Source of the DNA: an uncultured Prevotella sp.
GTDB lineage: Bacteria > Bacteroidota > Bacteroidia > Bacteroidales > Bacteroidaceae
Assembly (NCBI RefSeq): GCF_946407605.1
Contig: NZ_CAMJOS010000024.1
Location: forward strand, 1 to 55,214
DNA: 55,214 nt
Direction: 5' to 3'
The position numbers and the translations under genes were made by a program. The notes beneath the pieces are model-generated. The model was not told the origin of the DNA and did no database searches. It was given only the letters and a program-made list of their open reading frames with translations. Below, piece by piece: positions 7,612 through 16,536 of this stretch; the first letter of the stretch is position 1; each line of letters starts with the position of its first letter.

Positions 7612-8169
7612 ATGAACACTATAGATGCTATTGTAAATATTGCAAGAGGTACAGACATTTTTAAAGTGTGTGTGTGTCAAATAGATTATTCTAATGATGA
7701 ACATGCGCTTACGGATGAAGTAGGATGTTACATGTTTCATCGGCATAATTATGATTATCGCTTTATTGCTGTTGATGAACATCTAAAGGCATCGTTAGTC
7801 CAAATGGAGACAAAAGGGTTTGTGCTTAATTCTCAGGTGATGTTGAAAGATGGCAGATATGCCCATATCCCTCTTATGGATTTTCTTTGTGAGGTAAATG
7901 ATAAAAATACGAGCAGGGTTATTGCAGGATTAAAACTATTAGACCTTAAGCACGGCTATTTGATGTACAGTGGCTCTTCGTATCATTTTATCGGATCTGA
8001 CGTGTTATGTGAATCGGATTACAAATCATTGCTCTATCATTCATTGTTGTTGTCGACATTGGTTGATTGCCGATGGGTAGCCCATCAATTGATTAATGGT
8101 TCAAGTAATCTGAGGATGGGTGAGAAAAACGGAATTGTACCCCAATTAATAAAGAAGATAGATGACTAA
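7612..8169 (+). CDS. Putative AEP-primase-like protein
   Basis: 185 residues. Three segments in the right order resemble the archaeo-eukaryotic primase fold: HIPLMDF (acidic motif region), GYLMYSGSSYHF (the s-x-H motif with a preceding strand), and DCRWVAHQL...SNLRM (third motif). The first motif keeps only one acidic residue, so catalysis may be lost. The ATG of the patatin fusion lies inside its last codons (8-bp overlap), implying tight coupling. I rest this on motif spacing only; it could be an unrelated fold. If correct, it may sense or act on nucleic acid ends or nucleotides in a defence setting. Confidence 0.5.
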   Translation: MNTIDAIVNIARGTDIFKVCVCQIDYSNDEHALTDEVGCYMFHRHNYDYRFIAVDEHLKASLVQMETKGFVLNSQVMLKDGRYAHIPLMDFLCEVNDKNTSRVIAGLKLLDLKHGYLMYSGSSYHFIGSDVLCESDYKSLLYHSLLLSTLVDCRWVAHQLINGSSNLRMGEKNGIVPQLIKKIDD

Positions 8170-10045
8170 GACTGGAAGGATAAGAAAGGTGGATCAGTTC
8201 ACCACATGCAAAGGTGTGTTCCAGGGAGGTGGATGCAGAGGCTTTGCTTATGTGGGTGCTTATAAAGCTGCCGTTGATGCTGGGGTGGTTTTTACTGAGG
8301 TATGTGGAACATCAGCAGGCTCAATCTTTGCTGCATTTATAGCAGCAGGCGCTACTCCTAAACAGATGAGGTCAATTGTTGACCGGATGAATCCTGATGT
8401 TTTGTTTCATGTGCCATGGTACAGAAAGTCAATTATTACGAAAATTATCACTGGAGTAAGAAGGGGGTATGTTATTGACCCATCGAAATTGGAAGAAATA
8501 CTCAACAAGGAATTAGCGGAATTGCTCCATATGGATGACGTGGTCAGGTTTTATCATTTGAGAATGCCGCTCACAATCATAGCCTCTGATTTGTGTAGGC
8601 ACACTTATAAAGAATTCTCTCGCGAAAAAACGCCCGACGAATCCGTAGCCCATGCCGTGGTTTGCTCCTCTGCATTTACGTATTTCTTTAGATTACAGGA
8701 TAAACGCTATACAGATGGAGGCATAGTTAGTAATATGCCGGCATTTGCTTTAAAGACCAGCAACCATTTCGACAAAATACTTGCATTTAACTTGTTGTCC
8801 AAAGAGACTGAATCGGTTAAAGACACATGTTCCTTTGATATACTGATGAATGTATTGACAACCATAACTAACGCGAATGTGGAAGTGCAGAGCCAATTAG
8901 TTCCGAAATGTTATGTTGTTCCTATTGACGTTAGGGATTATGGCGCACTGGAATTTGAGAAGATTAAGGATAAGGCGTGGTTGAATGCTCTTATATCACA
9001 AGGCGAAAAGAGCACGAAGGAGTTTTTTGATAGGAAGCAGCGTCCTTCGGCCAATCTTACTGCTCATGAAGATATGCTGAACAAGAGCATAGAGATGCGC
9101 ACGCAGATATCCTTGATAAGTTTGAATGAGACACATGATCTTGCAGAAATATTTGTAATTGCTCATAATACTGTATGGTCAAGAGAAATGTTTCCTCTTC
9201 TTGTTGGATGGTTCAATGACGGTGTGAAGGTGAATGTTTATTGTGAGAGCCCTACCGCAAATAGTCAAACAGATGAAGAAGCCAGAAGGAGGATGCTTCG
9301 ATACATGGGGTGCGAGATATATGAGGTGCAAACTACACTACCAATGATAGGATACTTCGTGAGGAGAAGTGGTGATAAGTGGGAGGCAATTATATCGAAC
9401 GATGCGACAGGTAAAGGGAAGTATTATCGTACGGCAGTTGACAAACCTCTTTTGAAATCGGCACTGAATAACATTACGGCCAATGTGCCCTTGTTGGGAG
9501 CACCATACCAAACTGTGGGGAATACTGCTATCGGGATTAAGCAGGTAAACGATGCTGCTATCATTTCAATGATACAGCAAGAACCACTGTATCAAGGAGC
9601 AAGTCTTAGCTTTGAGACTATAGCCCTTAAAGATGTGGAATATCTGACAAAGTATGTACTTAACTACAAGTACATTAACATAGATTTGATACATCAGTTA
9701 TATCAAGACGCAAATCTTCCTCCATTTAGTGCCGCTGCAATAGATTTTGGGCAGAAAGAGTCTTTGGTAGGACCGCCTGTGCTTGAAGAACATAATGGGA
9801 AATTGTATGTTATCGAGGGTAATACGCGGTGCTTTTATTGTATGAGAAATGGTATTGAGACTATCGAGGCGATTGTGGTAAGAAACGTAACCGCCCCGTT
9901 GCCAACATCGGGTAGATACAAATACGAAGATATTATACTAACAGACAATACCATGTATTTCGATACACGTTATCTCAATGCAAAGAGAAAGTATTTCAGG
10001 CATATTGAAAGATGCTTGAGGCCAAGTAATACATATTTAGTGTGA
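8162..10045 (+). CDS. Patatin-like phospholipase fused to PLD-like and ParB-like regions
   Basis: 627 residues. The patatin domain has the oxyanion loop QGGGCRG (21-27), the nucleophile in GTSAG (Ser51) and the catalytic DGG (Asp185), so the Ser-Asp dyad is intact. A middle region (about 325-425; LAEIFVIAHNTVW, GVKVNVYCE, MLRYMGCEIYEV) resembles one lobe of a phospholipase D fold but lacks HxK. Residues about 530-565 (VGPPVLEE...YVIEGNTRCFYC) look like a ParB/sulfiredoxin-type nucleotide-binding pocket. Patatin effectors in CBASS and related systems degrade membrane lipids after activation. This order of domains is not one I know from a named system. It overlaps the preceding gene by 8 bp. 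Confidence 0.8.
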   Translation: MTKTGRIRKVDQFTTCKGVFQGGGCRGFAYVGAYKAAVDAGVVFTEVCGTSAGSIFAAFIAAGATPKQMRSIVDRMNPDVLFHVPWYRKSIITKIITGVRRGYVIDPSKLEEILNKELAELLHMDDVVRFYHLRMPLTIIASDLCRHTYKEFSREKTPDESVAHAVVCSSAFTYFFRLQDKRYTDGGIVSNMPAFALKTSNHFDKILAFNLLSKETESVKDTCSFDILMNVLTTITNANVEVQSQLVPKCYVVPIDVRDYGALEFEKIKDKAWLNALISQGEKSTKEFFDRKQRPSANLTAHEDMLNKSIEMRTQISLISLNETHDLAEIFVIAHNTVWSREMFPLLVGWFNDGVKVNVYCESPTANSQTDEEARRRMLRYMGCEIYEVQTTLPMIGYFVRRSGDKWEAIISNDATGKGKYYRTAVDKPLLKSALNNITANVPLLGAPYQTVGNTAIGIKQVNDAAIISMIQQEPLYQGASLSFETIALKDVEYLTKYVLNYKYINIDLIHQLYQDANLPPFSAAAIDFGQKESLVGPPVLEEHNGKLYVIEGNTRCFYCMRNGIETIEAIVVRNVTAPLPTSGRYKYEDIILTDNTMYFDTRYLNAKRKYFRHIERCLRPSNTYLV

Positions 10046-10129
10046 GAATACCGGTTGCGATGGTGTTGCAGTATACGAGGACAAGGAGGCAGCGATGCAT
10101 CGCTGGAAAAAGACAAAGAAGAGAGAGCA

Positions 10130-11227
10130 ATGAAAGAAGCAATTAGGCAAATCATAGAACTAAAACCTGATGACAACTCGGGTTCAACAATATCTAACAG
10201 ATATGGCTATCAGAAGAATTGGGCTATGATGAAGATGTTGGAACTTGAGAGGAAAGGGAGAGACTATATGATAGTGTTTGATTATCATGAGGATATTATG
10301 GTAATCGACTCCTTGGCTGATGACCCTCAAATAGATTTCTTCCAAGTGAAATCATTGAGAGGGGATTATTGGCTAATGAGTGATTTATATAATGCCAAGG
10401 ATGGCGATAAATTGTCTATCTTAGCAAAACTGCTGAAACATTCAGTTGATTTTACTAGGACAAGAGACTTCTATTTCGTTACAAACTCTTTCTTTAATAC
10501 ATCGCAGTATGCTAAAGGGGAAGACTACGTTCCATCGAAAGTACCTTTTTCAAAGTTTCATGAAAACATAAGAATGAAGACAATGGAAAAGGTAAGGCAG
10601 GAGATAAAAGATTTGAAAGAAGGGGTATGGGAGCATTTGTATGTAAGCCAAGAACAACTGAGCGTAAATGACTACAAATCGGAACTTCTTCAGGAGATAC
10701 AAACGTTTATAGATGAAAAAATACCCCTTGGCGAAATAAAGAGAGAAACCATGTATGACGCTTTGTATGGCGAAATAGAGGGGAAACAAAACTATGATGA
10801 TTTGATAACTGATGAGAACGTTCTTACTACGAGGAAAAGCATTAGACATGAGGAATTTGCCAATTTCATAAAACAGCTATCCACTTTCAAATCATACGAT
10901 GAACATTGTAAGATTGTAAGGAATGAATTTCTCAAAGAGGCTAAATTTGGAGAGATAAACCTGAAACGAGAGATGGAATTCAGAAACATCCTCAATGAGA
11001 GAATAAAGACATGGATTTATAATTATAATGATGTGGAGTTCCTGCAACTGTGTACTCTCATTAAAAATATGGTAAACGAGTATAACACAGTGGATATGTT
11101 GGAAGACGATAACCATTGGACTGCCGCAAACAATGTGCTTGCCAAACTGAAGGGCGTGTATAATAATTATAGGGGATTCTCTGATGACGAGTTGTTGGCT
11201 TTAATACTATTGGAGTATGCAAGATAA
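10130..11227 (+). CDS. DUF4297 (Cap4-type) dsDNA endonuclease domain protein, LmuA-like
   Basis: 365 residues from the ATG at 10130; an in-frame TTG at 10055 adds a segment without family similarity. The N-terminus has the DUF4297 signature: SGSTISNRYGYQKNW, the acidic DYHEDI near residue 50 and FFQVKS near 70, forming the PD-(D/E)XK core that cuts double-stranded DNA in Cap4 and Lamassu LmuA. The C-terminal half is helical and would be the sensor/assembly part. It is followed after 47 bp by a zinc-hook SMC-like ATPase, the expected partner in Lamassu-Cap4 and ABC-3C systems, but the small middle-component gene normally between them is not visible. Confidence 0.8.
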   Translation: MKEAIRQIIELKPDDNSGSTISNRYGYQKNWAMMKMLELERKGRDYMIVFDYHEDIMVIDSLADDPQIDFFQVKSLRGDYWLMSDLYNAKDGDKLSILAKLLKHSVDFTRTRDFYFVTNSFFNTSQYAKGEDYVPSKVPFSKFHENIRMKTMEKVRQEIKDLKEGVWEHLYVSQEQLSVNDYKSELLQEIQTFIDEKIPLGEIKRETMYDALYGEIEGKQNYDDLITDENVLTTRKSIRHEEFANFIKQLSTFKSYDEHCKIVRNEFLKEAKFGEINLKREMEFRNILNERIKTWIYNYNDVEFLQLCTLIKNMVNEYNTVDMLEDDNHWTAANNVLAKLKGVYNNYRGFSDDELLALILLEYAR

Positions 11228-11274
11228 CAAAGGGAAACTGAATATACTTATTCGTAATCTTAGAACGAAACGGT

Positions 11275-12975
11275 ATGAAAAAAATACGATTCAAGGAAAT
11301 AGCCCTGATGAGTTACAGCGGGGCGGCCAGGAGAATCAATCTGGACAATGACTTGGTGATAGTAGCAGGTGGTAATGAGTCGGGAAAGTCGAGCATATTA
11401 AAGACTTTGTATTACACACTTGGTGCTACAGTCTATCCTTTTGCTCGACGGTGGGAACGAGCCAATGTGGCCTCGCTGCTGAAATTTACGATAGATGGGG
11501 TAAATTTTAAAGCTGTGAGAGTGGCAAGTGATGTGTATGTGTTTAATCCAGACAATACACTTCGCTTCCATGACTGGAACAAGCAAAAGATAGCCGAAGA
11601 AATGAACAATTTGCTGGGTATTCCACCATTCTTTAAGGACAAGGATGGTAATAGCCTGACTCTGTCGACTGGATGCCTGTTTATGCCTTTTTACATAGAC
11701 CAAGATAAAGGGTGGGACCAACCGTGGAACTCTTTGCTTGGACTGAATGGGGGTAAGCATAATGCCATGTTGTTTCATACAGGTGCCATCGATGAAGAAT
11801 ATTATTCGTATAAATGCCTTTTAGACCAATCGGAATCCAGACTGAAGGATGTCGTCAACGAAATAAGCGGTAGCTTGAAGTTTAAGAGTACTTTCATGGC
11901 GAAGTATAAAGAGGCAGAAAGACTACCATTTAATGACGAAGACTTTAATCGTGGTATTCAAGATGTTTTGGAAAAATTGAAAGAGCTAAAGGAGGAACAA
12001 AAACAAATTCTTCAAGAACTGGAAAAGCTATATGCAGCCAAATATTCTTATCAGTTTAATGTTGACCAACTGAAGGAGAATATTGCGGAAATCAATAAGG
12101 ATTTCAATTATGCGCTGAAAAGCCCGACAGAACTATGTTGCCCCATGTGTGGTGCAATGGTGGAAAATGGCCAGTATGAGCGTTTCAGAATGTTGGATGA
12201 CCGGGATAGATGTAAAAGTCTGTTGATAGAGAACAACAAACGACTGGAGGAAATAACAGAAAAGATAAACACCAAGGAGATATTATCAGATAGAATTAAG
12301 CAAAAGATAGCCAGTATACAGGCTTCTTTTAGCAATAAGAGCGATAAGGTGTCTTTGGAAGATATGTTCATAGAAAAGATGAAGGAGCATGTGGAGACTG
12401 TTATGACACGTGCGACCAATGATCTTTTGGACGAAAAGATTAAACTGGAACGTGAAATCAAATATCTTAAAGATAATCTTAAACGAGTAAACAAGGAAGA
12501 GATAAAGAAGCAAATAGAAAAGGATTTTGATGCGTATCTAAAGAAAACGCTCCGAGAGTTTGGGTTGGACAAGAGCGAATATCAAAAACGATTCAAACTT
12601 GGAAGTAGAATAAATACAACGGGATCGAATGTGGTGAAACATATCGTGGCATATACATACGCCTACTACTATGTGATGCAGAAGTATAACTGCCCATTCT
12701 TCTCGCCTATCGTTATCGACGAGCCAAAACAAAAGGGTTTGGATGATAATGGATTTAGTTCGACTATCGATTTTATCATCAATGGACGGCCATCAGACTC
12801 ACAACTAATATTGTCATTGACGGACAGTGAACTTAATCTGCTGCCAGAGAAATATAATCCTATTATGTTGCGGAGCGGAAACGATGTGATGAATAGCGAG
12901 GAATATGAGAGTGTGAGAAATGAGATAGATGAGCTGATATATACGGAAGGGTTTTCGTTGACGTCGCCGAGATAA
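11275..12975 (+). CDS. SMC/Rad50-like ATPase with zinc hook, LmuB-like
   Basis: 566 residues. Walker A GGNESGKS is at 32-39; two coiled-coil arms flank a CPMC zinc-hook motif at 289-292; the C-terminal half of the ATPase head has Walker B PIVIDEP with Asp482/Glu483. This is the Rad50/SMC layout, short-armed as in Lamassu LmuB and ABC-three-component ATPases, which detect foreign DNA ends or replication intermediates and unleash a paired nuclease. The partner is most likely the DUF4297 protein just upstream. The stop is followed 10 bp later by the next ATPase gene, with an AAGGAGG site overlapping its end. Confidence 0.85.
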   Translation: MKKIRFKEIALMSYSGAARRINLDNDLVIVAGGNESGKSSILKTLYYTLGATVYPFARRWERANVASLLKFTIDGVNFKAVRVASDVYVFNPDNTLRFHDWNKQKIAEEMNNLLGIPPFFKDKDGNSLTLSTGCLFMPFYIDQDKGWDQPWNSLLGLNGGKHNAMLFHTGAIDEEYYSYKCLLDQSESRLKDVVNEISGSLKFKSTFMAKYKEAERLPFNDEDFNRGIQDVLEKLKELKEEQKQILQELEKLYAAKYSYQFNVDQLKENIAEINKDFNYALKSPTELCCPMCGAMVENGQYERFRMLDDRDRCKSLLIENNKRLEEITEKINTKEILSDRIKQKIASIQASFSNKSDKVSLEDMFIEKMKEHVETVMTRATNDLLDEKIKLEREIKYLKDNLKRVNKEEIKKQIEKDFDAYLKKTLREFGLDKSEYQKRFKLGSRINTTGSNVVKHIVAYTYAYYYVMQKYNCPFFSPIVIDEPKQKGLDDNGFSSTIDFIINGRPSDSQLILSLTDSELNLLPEKYNPIMLRSGNDVMNSEEYESVRNEIDELIYTEGFSLTSPR

Positions 12976-12985
12976 GGAGGAATTT

Positions 12986-15418
12986 ATGTTTAAAATACTA
13001 GGTATTAAAATATTGGAGGGATGTTATGAGAGTGTTCATAAGGTCCTAAAGGTGGGTGAAACATACCTTCTCTTTGACTATTACCAAGAGGATAATGGCA
13101 ATGAGAATACACTGAAATGTGCAAAAACAGAACGTGGCGTAGAAAACGGACTGTATAACGTGACATGTGATAACGGAAGAGAAATCGCGGTTACAGTTAC
13201 AGGCGTGGTGGGCCAAAACGGAGATGGAAAAAGCACATTCGTGGAGATGGCATTACGACTATTGAATAACTTTGCATACGCCTTTGGTTTCCTTACAGAC
13301 CAAGAATCGCTACACTATAACATAGGTGTGGCAGGAATATTGTATTATGAAGTGGAAGGGCATATCTATGCGATTAGATGTGAAGGAGGAGAAAAAGCTT
13401 TTGATACAAATGGGAACCCTAATATGTCGTGCTATAAGGATGGTGAGAAGATAGAGGATATAGATTTGAGAGAAAATGATATCACAAAGAAACAGAGACT
13501 GAAGGAACTGCACTTGGAGGAACTGTTTTATACGATGGTGATAAACTATTCGCTCTATGCATATAACTCACTCACGATGATGAATGAAACGAAAGACGGT
13601 GGCAGTTGGATAGATGAACTGTTCCATAAGAATGATTCGTATCAAACACCTGTAGTACTGAATCCCATGCGTACAAAGGGAAATATTGATGTGAACAATG
13701 AAGAACATCTGTCGTATCAACGCCTATTGAGTTTATACACTATTTCAGGTGATAACGAGGAAGAGCGGAAGATAAAAGAGCATGAAACGGCCATAGGTTT
13801 TGCTTTTTATCAGGAGAAAGAGTCGAAGTTTGTTAAGAAAACGATAGAGGCATTCTTTTCTGAACATTACAGAGATGATTATTCATGGCAGAGCGTAGAT
13901 ATATTTTTTGTACCAGTGACGGGTGCCAAGGATGAGTATCAAGAACAGAAGGAAGCCCTTAGTAATCATTTTATGGACTTCTGGAGGGAGTTTGATGGGC
14001 TATATAAGAGAAATAAGAAACTCATGACATTGGTAGGGGACGCGCTTGCAAAAGACTGGATGAACCGTAGCAGCGAAACAGACTTCAATAAGTATGCGAC
14101 CAAGTTGACCGATCATCAGTTATATTACAAATTAAGCGACCTAAAGCCATATCAGGCAGGAATAGATAAGTTCTTGAAGAGCGAACCATTCAAGACCATG
14201 AACTATGCAGAGTTTTATCGCATGGTAAGGGTTATGAAACTATGGGATATGTTGCAGGAAAAGTGCGTAGAGATAGATTGTGACCTGAATGAAGCCATTG
14301 AGAATAGAAAACAACCGCTATATGCTGCCAAGTTGTATGTGCTGTATAAGGTGATGGAAATTATGAACACCTATACCCCCTATAGGGATCATAGCTACAT
14401 TGAGGACAGGACCTTTGAAATGTTGGTAAACCCTATATCAAAGAACATTGGCTTTAATAGAATGAAGGGCGATTTGCAAGAGATACTTGAAAAAGATGAC
14501 TATACAACCTTAAAGTTGAGGCAGGCACTGAACTACATCAGGAACTATCAGGAGGCAAATAAATACTATCAGGCAAGCCCTGCAAAAGAGAGCATACCCA
14601 AGTATGAGGTGAAGGCCGAGAATACGTATTACGTCACATTCAAGGATTTGAAGAAGTTGCTGACGGGGTACAAAGGCTATGACGGCGTGAGTAAGATTAT
14701 GAGTCTACTGCCGCCGCCAATCTTTATCGGAGATATTATTATCAGGTATCAGGATGAGAAAGAAGAAAAATATCATGATATGGCTTCGATGAGTTCAGGA
14801 GAAAGGCAAAGACTAAACTCAGTGGGCTCGTTTATCTATCATCTTCGAAATCTTGATGCGGAACAGACAGATGACAGTAAAATCCAGTACAAGAACTTGT
14901 TTGTTGTGTTCGAAGAAGTGGAGCTTTATTTTCACCCAGAATATCAGAAAGGTTATATCAATTGTCTGCTGAAACAGATTAGGCAGTCGAATTTGAAGAA
15001 TGTGAAAAGTATATCTCTGTTGTTTGTGACACATTCACCTTTTATACTGAGCGATGTGATAAAGAGCAATATCCTGTATTTAAAAGATGGAAAAGATGCA
15101 AGAGCAATCATGAAGGTACAGACGTTTGCTTCGAATATTAACGAACTGCTTGCAGAGAGCTTTTTCTTGAAAGGAGGGTTCGCAGGGGAGTTTGCCAGTG
15201 AGGTGATTAATGATTTGGTTCAATATCTTCTGGGTAATTCAAGCAAACGTCAATGGAACATGAAATCGACAGACCAACTGATAGAACTGGTAGGTGACGA
15301 TGTGGTAAAAATGCAACTACGCAAACTATATGCGCAAAAATATGGTAGGGAAAGCCAGGGCTATAAGGCTTGGTTGAAGAAAGAATATGAAAGGTTGGGA
15401 CTGGACAAGGAGAACTGA
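12986..15418 (+). CDS. Large ABC/AAA ATPase, Septu PtuA-like
   Basis: 810 residues. Walker A GQNGDGKST (76-84), ABC signature SSGERQ (603-608), Walker B VVFEEVEL followed by YFHPE (Glu643/Glu644), and an H-loop THSPF (His683) give a complete ABC-type head of the OLD/RecF-like class with a long helical insert between. The C-terminal 100 residues are unique. Its ATG is preceded by a strong AAGGAGG Shine-Dalgarno sequence (12974-12980), rare in Bacteroidetes. The following HNH gene overlaps its stop by one base (TGATG). An ATPase coupled to an HNH nuclease is the Septu (PtuAB) plan, though this ATPase is longer than usual PtuA. Confidence 0.8.
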   Translation: MFKILGIKILEGCYESVHKVLKVGETYLLFDYYQEDNGNENTLKCAKTERGVENGLYNVTCDNGREIAVTVTGVVGQNGDGKSTFVEMALRLLNNFAYAFGFLTDQESLHYNIGVAGILYYEVEGHIYAIRCEGGEKAFDTNGNPNMSCYKDGEKIEDIDLRENDITKKQRLKELHLEELFYTMVINYSLYAYNSLTMMNETKDGGSWIDELFHKNDSYQTPVVLNPMRTKGNIDVNNEEHLSYQRLLSLYTISGDNEEERKIKEHETAIGFAFYQEKESKFVKKTIEAFFSEHYRDDYSWQSVDIFFVPVTGAKDEYQEQKEALSNHFMDFWREFDGLYKRNKKLMTLVGDALAKDWMNRSSETDFNKYATKLTDHQLYYKLSDLKPYQAGIDKFLKSEPFKTMNYAEFYRMVRVMKLWDMLQEKCVEIDCDLNEAIENRKQPLYAAKLYVLYKVMEIMNTYTPYRDHSYIEDRTFEMLVNPISKNIGFNRMKGDLQEILEKDDYTTLKLRQALNYIRNYQEANKYYQASPAKESIPKYEVKAENTYYVTFKDLKKLLTGYKGYDGVSKIMSLLPPPIFIGDIIIRYQDEKEEKYHDMASMSSGERQRLNSVGSFIYHLRNLDAEQTDDSKIQYKNLFVVFEEVELYFHPEYQKGYINCLLKQIRQSNLKNVKSISLLFVTHSPFILSDVIKSNILYLKDGKDARAIMKVQTFASNINELLAESFFLKGGFAGEFASEVINDLVQYLLGNSSKRQWNMKSTDQLIELVGDDVVKMQLRKLYAQKYGRESQGYKAWLKKEYERLGLDKEN

Positions 15419-16536
15419 TGAGGAGAATACTGATTGATAAAAGAATAAAAGACCTAGCCGCTGACTATGTGAAAGATATGTCACGCGTAGTGGGAGATGT
15501 TGAGGCTTGTTTGCGGAACTTGGCTGAAGAGCTGAAAAAGCGAACAACTAAGATTTATGTCTGCACGCCTGACAATGTGAATTGTTATAAGGGTGATGAA
15601 TACCAAAGTGTGTCGCAGTATGTTGGCAAGATAGCCGGCCATTACGGGGAGATAAACAATCTATTGCCATCGAAATATGATGGTGTGATGAGCGATATAG
15701 ATGGAAGGCTGGGAACAATAAAGGTTGATGAAGTTTTAGTAAAACTGAGAGAAAAGGAAAAGCAACCATTATATGAAATGATAGTAGATATAATGGGATA
15801 TAACAAGGTTAGAAAAGAAGTACTGCCCAAATATGTTAATAAACTAGAGATAAAGACTTGTGTTTATTGCAACGCCCAATTTGCGATTACGACGCTCATA
15901 GAAGATGTACGCGAGAAAATTATGTTAGGCAAGCCAGGACGCCCGAAGAAAGCAATAGTTATTCCCCGCCGAGGTGGTTATTATGAGATGGACCATAATA
16001 AGCCCAAGTCGAAATATCCCTATTTATGTACAAATTTCTATAATCTGCAACCATGTTGCAGTTCGTGCAATAAGCGTAAATCGGCGCAGGATTTGTCATT
16101 TTCTGTCTATTATGAGGAGGGTGATCCAGATCCAGCACCGCTACATTTCGCCATCAGTGAGCAAGATGTGATAGATTTTCATACCAAGGGTAAGTGTAAG
16201 GGCGTAAAGCCTTACCTATGTGATGAGGCTAACCCAACGAAACGTGTAGTGGCCAGAAAAGACGGTACATTGGCAGAGCAGTTCAATTACATCTTTGATA
16301 TAGATAAAATATATGCAGAGCATGATGACGAGGTGGAGGAACTGCTATGGCGAAACAGAATATATACAAAAGGTATAATAAGTGCAACCAACAGCCAGTT
16401 TAAGGACTTGCAGATAGAGGAATTTGACTTTGGAAGGTATATTCTTGGTACCTATCCAAACAGGGAAGATGCCTTAAAGCGCCCTCTTACTGCGATGAAA
16501 CAAGATATTTGGGAACAGGTGATAAAGGATGAGTAA
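15418..16536 (+). CDS. HNH endonuclease, Septu PtuB-like
   Basis: 372 residues. The C-terminal nuclease domain has a zinc knuckle from CVYC (148-151) and CSSC (214-217), the catalytic YEMDHNKP with His193, and CNKRKS, a canonical HNH/beta-beta-alpha-metal arrangement. The N-terminal 145 residues are helical and probably bind the ATPase. A Lys/Arg-rich loop (GKPGRPKKAIVIPRR) sits inside the nuclease domain. It shares one base with the ATPase stop codon upstream and overlaps the next gene by 8 bp, so the three are translationally coupled. In Septu the HNH subunit cuts DNA or tRNA-like targets when released from ATP-controlled inhibition. Confidence 0.82.
   Translation: MRRILIDKRIKDLAADYVKDMSRVVGDVEACLRNLAEELKKRTTKIYVCTPDNVNCYKGDEYQSVSQYVGKIAGHYGEINNLLPSKYDGVMSDIDGRLGTIKVDEVLVKLREKEKQPLYEMIVDIMGYNKVRKEVLPKYVNKLEIKTCVYCNAQFAITTLIEDVREKIMLGKPGRPKKAIVIPRRGGYYEMDHNKPKSKYPYLCTNFYNLQPCCSSCNKRKSAQDLSFSVYYEEGDPDPAPLHFAISEQDVIDFHTKGKCKGVKPYLCDEANPTKRVVARKDGTLAEQFNYIFDIDKIYAEHDDEVEELLWRNRIYTKGIISATNSQFKDLQIEEFDFGRYILGTYPNREDALKRPLTAMKQDIWEQVIKDE

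Noticed and set aside
11217..11351. 44-codon frame between the DUF4297 and SMC genes, considered as the missing middle component
   Set aside because: It overlaps both genes in another frame, is far shorter than known middle components and has no recognisable motif.
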